Positions 7,263-14,141 of a stretch of 17,193 nt of DNA are shown one piece after another; positions within the stretch are counted from its first letter, which is position 1; each line of letters opens with the position of its first letter. The notes beneath the pieces were generated by a model, which saw only the letters and a list, made by a program, of their open reading frames with translations, was not told the origin of the DNA and did not search any database. Position numbers and translations under genes: made by a program. Source of the DNA: Eubacteriales bacterium (GTDB lineage: Bacteria > Bacillota > Clostridia > Peptostreptococcales > Anaerovoracaceae); the NCBI GenBank assembly GCA_029098205.1, contig JAQXNW010000056.1:1-17193 (forward strand), written 5' to 3'.

Positions 7263-8726
7263 ATGGAAAATAAAACGGTATGGGAGAAATACGACCGGAA
7301 GATGGTGGAAGAATGCGACGCGTTCGGAAGAGATTATATTGATTTCCTTTCGGACTGTAAGACGGAGCGGGAGTGCGCGGATGAGATCCGGAAAGAGGCG
7401 GAAGCCGCCGGATATACGAATCTTGAGCAGAAAATCCGGGAAGGCGGAGCTCTTAAGCCGGGAGACAAGGTGTACCGGGTCAATATGGGCAAGAGCATCC
7501 TTCTTTATAACATCGGAAAGGATCCGATTGAGGACGGAATGAACCTTCTGGGCGCGCATATCGATTCTCCGAGGCTGGATGTGAAGCAGAATCCGCTTTA
7601 TGAGGATGGAGGATTCGCGTATCTGGATACGCACTATTACGGCGGAATCAAGAAATACCAGTGGGTAACGCTTCCGCTGGCTATCCACGGCGTCATCTGC
7701 CGGAAGGACGGAACGAAGGTTCCGGTTCGGATCGGCGAGGATCCGGGAGACCCGGTGTTCTTCGTGTCCGATCTTCTGATTCACCTGGCGCAGGAGCAGA
7801 TGAAGAGGAATGGCGCAACGGTTGTCGAAGGCGAGGCTCTGGACCTTATCATCGGAAACCGGCCGCTTGTATTTAAGGAGAAAGAGGGATCGGCTTCTTA
7901 TAAGCTGATGAATTCCTCCGACGCGCCGGAGGGCAGCGCGAAGAAAGAAGCAGAGAATGCGGTCAAGCAGGGCGTTCTTGATATTCTTAAGAAGTCGTAT
8001 GGAATGGAAGAAGAAGATTTCTACTCCGCGGAGCTTGAGATTGTGCCGGCAGGCCGGGCGAGAGAAGCCGGATTTGACCGGAGCATGATTCTGTCTTATG
8101 GACAGGATGACCGGGTGTGCGCATTCGGTTCGTACCGGGCGATGCTGGAGGTTCGGGACGTGAAGAGAACAGCTTGCTGCATCCTGGTTGATAAAGAAGA
8201 AATCGGTTCAGTTGGCGCGACCGGAATGCAGTCCCGTTTCTTTGAGAATACGACTGCGGAGGTACTTCATCTCCTTGGAACGGACAGCGGCCTTTCACTC
8301 CGCCGGTGCCTTGCGAATTCCAATATGCTGTCATCGGATGTGAGCAGCGCGTACGATCCGCTGTATGCGTCCAGTTTTGACAAGAAGAACGTCGCGTATC
8401 TCGGGCGCGGCATGGTGTTTAATAAATTTACAGGCGCACGCGGGAAATCCGGATCGAACGACGCGAATGCGGAATATATCGCGCATCTAAGAGAGATCTT
8501 TGACGAAGAGAATGTGCAGTTCCAGTTTTCAGAGCTGGGCAAGGTTGATCTTGGCGGCGGCGGAACGATCGCATACATTTTGGCACTGTATGGAATGAAT
8601 GTGATTGACAGCGGCGTCGCGGTTCTCAGCATGCATTCCCCGTGGGAGGCGACCAGCAAGGCCGACGTGTTCGAGACGATGCGCGGCTATAAGGCGTTCC
8701 TTCGGAAGGCGGTAAAACTGGGATAG
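7263..8726 (+). CDS. M18-family (aspartyl-type) aminopeptidase
   Basis: A 487-residue cytoplasmic zinc aminopeptidase of peptidase family M18, which removes N-terminal residues, typically acidic ones, from peptides. Family landmarks in order are LGAHIDSPRLD with metal ligand H99 and adjacent D101; YYGGIKKYQW in the dimerisation/tetrahedral-assembly half; GQDDRVCAF with candidate bridging Asp D282 (or D283); DKEEIGSVGATG with catalytic E312 and ligand E313; and the C-terminal SMHSPWEA with ligand H458. The length matches bacterial M18 enzymes of about 430-490 residues. The start is ATG 7263, preceded by AGAGGAG (7245-7251, 11 bases). It follows the MBL hydrolase closely and is probably expressed with it. 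The residue-level specificity cannot be read from sequence, so no gene symbol is assigned. Confidence 0.95.
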   Translation: MENKTVWEKYDRKMVEECDAFGRDYIDFLSDCKTERECADEIRKEAEAAGYTNLEQKIREGGALKPGDKVYRVNMGKSILLYNIGKDPIEDGMNLLGAHIDSPRLDVKQNPLYEDGGFAYLDTHYYGGIKKYQWVTLPLAIHGVICRKDGTKVPVRIGEDPGDPVFFVSDLLIHLAQEQMKRNGATVVEGEALDLIIGNRPLVFKEKEGSASYKLMNSSDAPEGSAKKEAENAVKQGVLDILKKSYGMEEEDFYSAELEIVPAGRAREAGFDRSMILSYGQDDRVCAFGSYRAMLEVRDVKRTACCILVDKEEIGSVGATGMQSRFFENTTAEVLHLLGTDSGLSLRRCLANSNMLSSDVSSAYDPLYASSFDKKNVAYLGRGMVFNKFTGARGKSGSNDANAEYIAHLREIFDEENVQFQFSELGKVDLGGGGTIAYILALYGMNVIDSGVAVLSMHSPWEATSKADVFETMRGYKAFLRKAVKLG

Positions 8727-8740
8727 AGTTTGAAACGAAG

Positions 8741-8780
8741 AACGGGGTCTTTTTTATAAAAAACGGGGCTTTTTTATAAA
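8741..8780 (+). repeat. Tandem 20-base repeat between aminopeptidase and TetR genes
   Basis: Two adjacent 20-base units (8741-8760 and 8761-8780) share a core of ACGGGG, a pyrimidine step and TTTTTTATAAA, differing by a one-base shift near the middle. The A and T runs can also pair into weak hairpins around 8750-8775. A slippage duplication of a poor terminator-like unit is the simplest reading. Confidence 0.6.
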
Positions 8781-8799
8781 ATCAGAAAGGAGGACTCGC

Positions 8800-9372
8800 G
8801 TGGCCGCGGATACGGAGCAGGCATTGGCGAATTCCCTGAAAAAACTGCTTGGGAAAAAGACATTAGATAAAATAACCGTGCGGGATATAACCGATGACTG
8901 CGGGGTGAATCGGCAGACCTTCTATTACCATTTTCAGGACGTGTACGATCTGGTGGAATGGATTTTTACGGAAGCGGCGAAGCAGTACCGGGACCGCATC
9001 GATCTTTCGAACTGGAGAGATGTTGTTCTTCAGATCATGAATGATCTGACGGAAGACAAGCATTTTGTGATGAACACGTACTACTCGCTGACAAGGCGGC
9101 AACTCGATCAGTTCATGCAGAAGCTTTTCCGCGCGCCGATCCGGAACCTTCTGGATCAGGCGTCGGAGGATTCTTCCGCGTCGGAAGAAGAAAAAGTTTT
9201 CATTACGGATATGTTTACGTATGCGCTGGTTGGCATCATTACAGAGTGGATCGCTGAGGGCATGCCGCAGAAAGGCGCGGAGGATCTTAACCGGCTGTTC
9301 CAGATGATGGAGGGGTGCATGGCCTTTGTCGTTAAGAGAATGGAAGGGGATTCTTCGGTGCCGCGGAGATGA
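8800..9372 (+). CDS. TetR-family transcriptional regulator
   Basis: A 190-residue TetR-type DNA-binding protein. The N-terminal helix-turn-helix spans about residues 23-45 (ITVRDITDDCGVNRQTFYYHF), ending in the family-typical YYHF (42-45) and followed by a helix rich in aromatic residues. The ligand-binding C-terminal half resembles the DhaS/TetR_C_8 group, in which the regulator often senses a small metabolite or acts with a partner protein; that subgroup call is tentative. GTG 8800 has a strong RBS, AAAGGAGG at 8786-8793, 6 bases upstream. The target is not obvious: candidates are its own gene or the radical SAM-like gene 193 bases downstream, across a spacer holding an inverted repeat (9389-9445). 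Confidence 0.9.
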   Translation: MAADTEQALANSLKKLLGKKTLDKITVRDITDDCGVNRQTFYYHFQDVYDLVEWIFTEAAKQYRDRIDLSNWRDVVLQIMNDLTEDKHFVMNTYYSLTRRQLDQFMQKLFRAPIRNLLDQASEDSSASEEEKVFITDMFTYALVGIITEWIAEGMPQKGAEDLNRLFQMMEGCMAFVVKRMEGDSSVPRR

Positions 9373-9388
9373 AAGAATGCGCACGCGC

Positions 9389-9445
9389 CTTTGTCTATGG
9401 AAAATGTGGTGAAAAAGTTCTCCAGGACTGTCCGTTTAGACAAAG
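9389..9445. repeat. Inverted repeat after the TetR gene
   Basis: CTTTGTCTA (9389-9397) and its perfect reverse complement TAGACAAAG (9437-9445) are 39 bases apart. They could be operator half-sites or a long-loop hairpin at the end of the tetR transcript. No T run follows. The rest of the 193-base spacer shows a Shine-Dalgarno-like AGAAAGGAG (9500-9508) far from any start, and no clear promoter. Confidence 0.4.
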
Positions 9446-9565
9446 TTCTTCAATTGTGCATTGCGGTATGGCTTGAATTTCGATAGATTGAAGGAAAACA
9501 GAAAGGAGCGGGGAGATTCATTCGGCGGCAGCGTTCTTCCGTCGGTCTTCCTTTTGTCATAATCA

Positions 9566-10624
9566 ATGGATATAGTGGAAAACGAACTGAAGAAAATCAG
9601 TCTGATGAAAGCGTATTCCTATCTGAATAAAAATCCGGAGGAGAATCTTCCGAAGCTTATGGACTGGATGGATGCACATCTGGATGATCATGTGCTTGCC
9701 AAGCAGCGCGCGTTCTTCCGGGATATCATTATGAAGAAGGACAGCAACTGGTACCGTCTGATCACCAGTCTCTGGACGGATCTGGACGACGCGGTCCGGA
9801 GGACGCTGTTCGAGAACATCATCATCAATGCGAATTCGTATGACGCGTCCCGGATAAAAAAGAACAGCGACCGGTACAAGTGCAATATTCCATGGATTAT
9901 CAGCCTTGATCTGGGGGATGAGCAGAACGGACTCGGATTCGAAAAATGGGACGATGTCATCGACCAGGCGAAAGCGCTCGGGACATTTCTGTTTGTGGTC
10001 GGCGGGCAGGAGCCGCTTCAGTCGAAGGAGGAGCTGATTGCGCTCTGTAATAAGAACCGCGACTGCGAATTCATGGTCATCACGGACGGATCTAAGCTGG
10101 ATGAGAACTTTATTCAACAGATTCTCCGCGTGAAGAATCTCATTATCGCGCTGACGGTGACAGAGCCGGTTATGAGCCCGGAGCTTTCCGAGAGGACGGA
10201 GCTCCTTCGGAGATGGAAGGTTCCTTACGCGGCGATGTGCGTTTATCAGAGTGAGAATCAGGACCGGTTTGCGAACGAATCGTTTTTTGACGATCTGGTG
10301 AATCACGGCGTGAAGCTGGTCTTTTTCCTTTCCGCGATTTCGGAAGAGAAGGACAAAGTCTATGCGAAGGTCAAGGAATACCGCAAGACAAAACCGATTC
10401 TTTCCATTCACTTCTGTAAGGACCGGGAACTGATCGGAGGGTGCGTCGCCGGAGGAAGATATTACTGCAATATCAATGCCAAGGGCGGCGTGGAGCCTTG
10501 TTTCTTTGTCCGGAGCTCCGACCGGACGATTGCGACCGGATCTCTTCTGGAAGCTTTCCGCGGACCGAAATTTCTGGAGTATTACGGGAAATGTCCGGAA
10601 TGTCCGGCGATTGAAAAAGCATAA
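9566..10624 (+). CDS. Radical SAM/SPASM-like protein lacking the CxxxCxxC cluster motif (probable pseudoenzyme)
   Basis: A 352-residue protein resembling a clostridial radical SAM family with a SPASM-like end. Family-like parts are the helical N-terminus (LPKLMDWMD, ITSLWTDLDD, LFENIIINAN), a KCNIPWIISLD strand (105-115), an EPL turn, DCEFMVITDGS (166-176), and a C-terminus with GGCVAGGRYYCNINAKGGVEPC split around residue 300, ending in CPEC. From memory, active members follow the CN[IV]PW strand with a segment carrying the cluster-binding CxxxCxxC and CW; here residues 113-122 (SLDLGDEQNG) take its place and no CxxxCxxC occurs anywhere. The SAM-contacting GGEP motif reads GGQEP (146-150). 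Cysteines C293, C312, C343 and C346 remain and might bind an auxiliary cluster. The frame is intact, so this is not simple decay. No RBS lies near ATG 9566; the frame has a stop at 9560, so no longer start exists. Confidence 0.8.
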   Translation: MDIVENELKKISLMKAYSYLNKNPEENLPKLMDWMDAHLDDHVLAKQRAFFRDIIMKKDSNWYRLITSLWTDLDDAVRRTLFENIIINANSYDASRIKKNSDRYKCNIPWIISLDLGDEQNGLGFEKWDDVIDQAKALGTFLFVVGGQEPLQSKEELIALCNKNRDCEFMVITDGSKLDENFIQQILRVKNLIIALTVTEPVMSPELSERTELLRRWKVPYAAMCVYQSENQDRFANESFFDDLVNHGVKLVFFLSAISEEKDKVYAKVKEYRKTKPILSIHFCKDRELIGGCVAGGRYYCNINAKGGVEPCFFVRSSDRTIATGSLLEAFRGPKFLEYYGKCPECPAIEKA

Positions 10625-10650
10625 TTCAGCATAATATTCAGAAAAGCAGA

Positions 10651-10678
10651 GAGGCGGTTTTTCACCGCCTCCTTTTTT
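10651..10678 (+). terminator. Intrinsic terminator after the radical SAM-like gene
   Basis: GAGGCGGT (10651-10658) pairs perfectly with ACCGCCTC (10664-10671) across a 5-base loop and is followed by six T residues (10673-10678). Confidence 0.92.
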
Positions 10679-10728
10679 ATGCCTTGTGCGTCTTGTGATT
10701 TTTACGTAATTATTATGAATTCTTTCGG

Positions 10729-10757
10729 TTTACTTAATATTCTCTTAGCGATACAAT
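10729..10757 (+). promoter_or_regulatory. Promoter of the Na/Pi cotransporter gene
   Basis: TTTACT (10729-10734), a 17-base spacer and TACAAT (10752-10757) lie 60 bases upstream of the start. No clear Pho-box repeat could be recognised around it. Confidence 0.65.
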
Positions 10758-10817
10758 AAAAGAACTGGTTGGCGGGATAAGAATTGATTTCTTCCGCGTT
10801 GAAAAAGGAGAAACCGA

Positions 10818-12632
10818 ATGGATATTTTTTCGTTTTTTACTTTGTTCGGAGGCTTGGCATTCTTTCTGTTCGGAATGAACCAGATGTCGCAGAGCCTGGA
10901 ACGTGTGGCAGGCGGAAAGATGCAGAGCATTCTGGATAAAATGACTTCGAACCGGTTCAAGGGTCTGCTCCTTGGTGCGATTATCACGGTCGCGATCCAG
11001 AGTTCTTCTGCAGTGACGGTTATGCTGGTCGGGCTTGTAAATTCCGGCATTATGGATATTGCGAATACGGCCGGCGTCATTATGGGGTCCAACATCGGAA
11101 CGACGGTGACGGCTTGGATCATGAGCTTGATCGGCGTATCCAGCGATAATGTATTCGTTCGGATGATGAAGCCGGAATCTTTTTCTCCGGTTCTTGCTTT
11201 CATCGGCATCATCATGATTTTTATGTCAAAAAGCGAGCGGAAGAAGGATACCGGAACGATTTTCGTCGGATTCGCCATCCTGATGTACGGGATGGAGCTG
11301 ATGAGTGATTCCGTAGCGCCTCTTGCGGATTCGAAGAAATTCGCGTCGCTTCTGACCGCGTTCAATAATCCATTCTTAGGGGTTCTCACAGGTACCGTGA
11401 TTACCGCGGTGATTCAGAGCTCCGCCGCTTCGGTCGGCATGCTGCAGGCTTTGTCTATGACCGGAAATATTACATGGAATATGGCGATGCCGATCATCAT
11501 GGGGCAGAACATCGGCACCTGCGCGACAGCGGTTATTTCCAGCATCGGCGTATCCAGGAACGCCAAGCGCGTTTCGGTTATTCATATCTCCTTCAACTTG
11601 ATCGGTACGGCGATTTTCATGGCCGCGTACTTCATCATTGTAAAGACTATCGATCTTCCTTTCTTTGAAAAGGCGGTGACGCCGGTCGGCATTGCCGCGT
11701 TCCACAGTATCTTCAATATCGTGACGACGGCTATTCTTCTACCGTTCAGCAACGGACTTGTGAAGATCGCGAAAAGAGTCATCCGTACGGAGTCGGATAC
11801 GGAGAAGCCGTTCCTGGACGAGCGTCTTCTGAATACGCCTTCGGTAGCGGCGGCGGAATGCGATGAGCGCGCGAAAATCATGGCGGAGATGACGAAGCAG
11901 TCGGTTCTGGAGGCTCTTGACATCGTGGGATCGTACGATGAAAAGACGGCGGATCGGATCGAAAGTCTGGAGCAGCAGTGTGATGAATACCAGGATCATA
12001 TTTTTACGTTCTTAGTGCAGCTTTCCGGCCGTGATCTTTCGGATCATGAATCGCTGGAGGTTTCCAAGATGTTGCATACGACGGATGACTTCGAGCGGAT
12101 GAGCGATCACGCTTTAAACATTGTAAACAACGCGCGTACGATGCATGACGAAGGGAGAGCTTTCTCCAAGGAAAGCAATGAGGAGCTTCTCGTTCTCCGT
12201 AAGGCGATCGCGGAGATCACGAAGATTACGTTCGAAGCGTATGACAATATGGATCTTACGAAGGCGAAGGAAGTGGAGCCGCTGGAAGAGGTGATCGACC
12301 GGCTGTCCGAGGTAACCCGCCTTCATCATCTGGAACGCCTGAAGAACGGCATCTGCACGGTTGATAACGGCTTTACGCTGAATGACTATCTGACGGATCT
12401 CGAACGTATCTCCGATCACTGTTCAAACATCGCGGTGGCTGTGATTGAACTTCGGAATCATTCGTTTGATACGCATGAATACATCGATGAGCATCAGGAT
12501 ATGTCAAATGAGCGGTTCCGGAGACAGTTCGAGGGATTTCAGAAGAAATATCATCTTCCGGATTTCCCGGACGCGCTTCAGGGAAGTGAAACGGCCGCAT
12601 TAGAAAACGGCAAAAGCGGGGTTTCTGCGTAG
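10818..12632 (+). CDS. Na/Pi cotransporter family protein with PhoU-like C-terminal domain
   Basis: A 604-residue membrane protein of the sodium-dependent phosphate transporter (NptA/PNaS) family fused to a PhoU-type domain. The membrane half holds the two family repeats. The first has Q61-SSS and GSNIGT (90-95); the second has Q200-SSAAS and GQNIGT (229-234). These QSSS and NIGT motifs form the substrate and sodium sites in the family. After the last membrane helix (about 290-315), the C-terminal half (about 350-560) is helical and charged, with the PhoU-like pattern around TTDDFERMSDHALNIVN and DLERISDHCSNIAVA, which in PhoU coordinates metal clusters. It probably imports phosphate across the cytoplasmic membrane, with the PhoU-like part controlling activity. 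ATG 10818 follows AAGGAG (10805-10810). It has its own promoter and is not linked to other phosphate genes here. Confidence 0.95.
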   Translation: MDIFSFFTLFGGLAFFLFGMNQMSQSLERVAGGKMQSILDKMTSNRFKGLLLGAIITVAIQSSSAVTVMLVGLVNSGIMDIANTAGVIMGSNIGTTVTAWIMSLIGVSSDNVFVRMMKPESFSPVLAFIGIIMIFMSKSERKKDTGTIFVGFAILMYGMELMSDSVAPLADSKKFASLLTAFNNPFLGVLTGTVITAVIQSSAASVGMLQALSMTGNITWNMAMPIIMGQNIGTCATAVISSIGVSRNAKRVSVIHISFNLIGTAIFMAAYFIIVKTIDLPFFEKAVTPVGIAAFHSIFNIVTTAILLPFSNGLVKIAKRVIRTESDTEKPFLDERLLNTPSVAAAECDERAKIMAEMTKQSVLEALDIVGSYDEKTADRIESLEQQCDEYQDHIFTFLVQLSGRDLSDHESLEVSKMLHTTDDFERMSDHALNIVNNARTMHDEGRAFSKESNEELLVLRKAIAEITKITFEAYDNMDLTKAKEVEPLEEVIDRLSEVTRLHHLERLKNGICTVDNGFTLNDYLTDLERISDHCSNIAVAVIELRNHSFDTHEYIDEHQDMSNERFRRQFEGFQKKYHLPDFPDALQGSETAALENGKSGVSA

Positions 12633-12696
12633 TAAGCTTAAAAAGCCGGCGGAATTCCTGTGCAGTAAGATTGAAAATCCGGCGGGGCTTTTGTGC
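12631..12696 (+). repeat. Imperfect tandem repeat of 33 bases after the Na/Pi gene
   Basis: Units 12631-12663 and 12664-12696 both run AGTAAG-x-TT-x-AAAA-x-CCGGCGG, then seven variable bases, then GTGC; about 25 of 33 positions agree. The first unit contains the last two bases of the stop codon. AAAAGCC (12641-12647) can pair with GGCTTTT (12686-12692), so the doubled unit might act as a weak terminator. Confidence 0.65.
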
Positions 12697-12763
12697 TGAA
12701 AATTTTGAAAAGATCTGGTTTTTAAGAATTTATGCGGCGGGACTTGGGCTTCTTCCGCAAGCC

Positions 12764-12792
12764 TTGAAATAAGAGCGGGAATTTTATATAAT
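12764..12792 (+). promoter_or_regulatory. Promoter of the mreB/mbl-like gene
   Basis: TTGAAA (12764-12769), a 17-base spacer and a perfect TATAAT (12787-12792) leave a leader of about 60 bases. The leader is AT-rich and shows no stable structure by eye. Confidence 0.75.
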
Positions 12793-12858
12793 TAGACGAA
12801 TTCAAGTTTTGCAATATAAAAATAATATAGACTCGATATATTTGAGAAGGAGAAATAT

Positions 12859-13872
12859 ATGGCGACAGAAGTCGGAATCGATCTGGGCACAGCGAACGTG
12901 CTGATTTATATTAAAGGAAAGGGAATTGTTCTGAACGAGCCTTCGGTGGTTGCGATCAACCGGGATACGGATGAGATTCTGGCCATCGGCGAGGAGGCGC
13001 GGCAGATGCTTGGGCGTACCCCGGCGAATATCGTCGCTGCGAAACCGCTTCGGGACGGTGTTATTTCTGATTATGACATCACGGAGCGGATGCTTCAGTA
13101 TTTTATCCGCAAGACATGTGGAAGCGGCCGTTTCTTTAAACCTTCGATCATGGTCTGTGTGCCGAGCGGCGTTACGGAAGTAGAGAAGAGAGCCGTCCGC
13201 GAAGCGGCGGCGGAAGCCGGCGGGAAAGAGGTCTATCTGATGGAGGAGCCGCTTGCAGCTGCGATCGGAGCGGGTCTTGACGTTACAGAGCCGAATGGCA
13301 AGATGGTCATCGACATCGGCGGAGGAACGACGGATATCGCGGTAATCGCTCTCGGCGGAATTGTAACGAGCGAGTCGATTAAAATCGCCGGCGACGAATT
13401 TGACCAGGCGATCATCAGCTACATGCGGAAGGTGCATAAGCTGTACATTGGCGAACGCATGGGCGAAGATATTAAGAAGAGCATCGGCACGGCGTATCCA
13501 AGAGAAGAAGAGGTGACGATGGAGTGCAGCGGACGGGACCTGGTAACCGGTCTTCCGAAGAGAGTGACGATCAGCTCCGATGAGATGATGGAAGCGATTG
13601 AGGAGCCGCTGAATTCGATCTGCGAAGCAGTGCACAGCGTGCTCGAGCAGACTCCGCCGGAGCTTGCGGCGGATATTTCCACATCCGGCATTATCATTAC
13701 CGGGGGAGGCGCGCTTCTTTCCGGCATCGACAAGAAAATCGCCGAGCGCACGGGAATGGAAGTCCGCATTGCAGAGGATCCGAAATCCTGCGTCGCGATC
13801 GGAACTGGGAAAGCGCTGGATGAGCTGGATAAGCTGGGGAGAGGCAGAAGTCAGAAAGACGCGAGATTCTGA
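12859..13872 (+). CDS. mreB: Rod-shape actin homologue MreB/Mbl
   Basis: A 337-residue bacterial actin. The first phosphate loop is near the N-terminus (GIDLGTANVLIY, residues 6-17). The second is D152-IGGGTTD159, and the adenosine-binding TGGGALLSGID begins at T281. EEPLAAAIGAG between them is also typical. It polymerises with ATP under the membrane and guides the elongation-phase cell wall machinery. The length fits MreB, Mbl and MreBH, and motifs alone cannot say which paralogue this is. Absence of mreC and mreD next to it, with its own promoter and terminator, favours an Mbl-like stand-alone copy, so the symbol is a family label. The start is ATG 12859 behind GAAGGAG (about 12846-12852). 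Confidence 0.93.
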   Translation: MATEVGIDLGTANVLIYIKGKGIVLNEPSVVAINRDTDEILAIGEEARQMLGRTPANIVAAKPLRDGVISDYDITERMLQYFIRKTCGSGRFFKPSIMVCVPSGVTEVEKRAVREAAAEAGGKEVYLMEEPLAAAIGAGLDVTEPNGKMVIDIGGGTTDIAVIALGGIVTSESIKIAGDEFDQAIISYMRKVHKLYIGERMGEDIKKSIGTAYPREEEVTMECSGRDLVTGLPKRVTISSDEMMEAIEEPLNSICEAVHSVLEQTPPELAADISTSGIIITGGGALLSGIDKKIAERTGMEVRIAEDPKSCVAIGTGKALDELDKLGRGRSQKDARF

Positions 13873-13910
13873 TTGCCGAACCTGCCGGAAGAAGATACGG
13901 AAGGAAGACA

Positions 13911-13941
13911 GGGTACGGCATCACGGCGTACCCTTTTTTTT
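13911..13941 (+). terminator. Intrinsic terminator of the mreB/mbl-like gene
   Basis: GGGTACG (13911-13917) pairs with CGTACCC (13927-13933) around a 9-base loop and is followed by eight T residues (13934-13941), 39 bases after the stop codon. Confidence 0.92.
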
Positions 13942-14014
13942 GCGGATGGTCGTTCATGAAAGCGGGAAGATTCATCTGTGTGTATAACTATGCGAATAAA
14001 TTTGCTTTTATGCA

Positions 14015-14044
14015 TTGACAAAGCCGGATCAATCGGCGTATGAT
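14015..14044 (+). promoter_or_regulatory. Promoter of argG
   Basis: A perfect TTGACA (14015-14020), an 18-base spacer and TATGAT (14039-14044) predict a start near 14051 and a leader of about 90 bases. Confidence 0.75.
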
Positions 14045-14078
14045 ATACGGGAAGTTATTTAATATTTAGTCATATGAA

Positions 14079-14092
14079 TGAATAAATATTCG
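14079..14092. promoter_or_regulatory. ARG-box-like operator in the argG leader
   Basis: TGAATAAATATTCG matches the ArgR/AhrC half-site pattern TGAAT-4W-ATTCA at 13 of 14 positions, counting W as A or T. It lies roughly 30-40 bases after the predicted start, a suitable place for arginine-dependent repression. A second, weaker palindromic site (13992-14005, GCGAATAAATTTGC) lies just upstream of the -35 box and could cooperate; ArgR hexamers usually use paired boxes. Function is inferred from the motif and the gene it precedes. Confidence 0.65.
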
Positions 14093-14141
14093 AAAACGAA
14101 TTGCACATACGCTGTGAAACAACAGGAAGGAGCACTCACTG

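Noticed and set aside
9461..9489. Possible promoter of the radical SAM-like gene (TTGCGG, 17-base spacer, TAGATT)
   Set aside because: Only three and four of six bases match the consensus hexamers, which is too weak to call in AT-containing spacer sequence.
9566..10624. Reading the radical SAM-like gene as a frameshifted or decayed pseudogene
   Set aside because: The frame is open over 352 residues with family-like sequence on both sides of the missing loop, so an in-frame deletion explains it better than decay.
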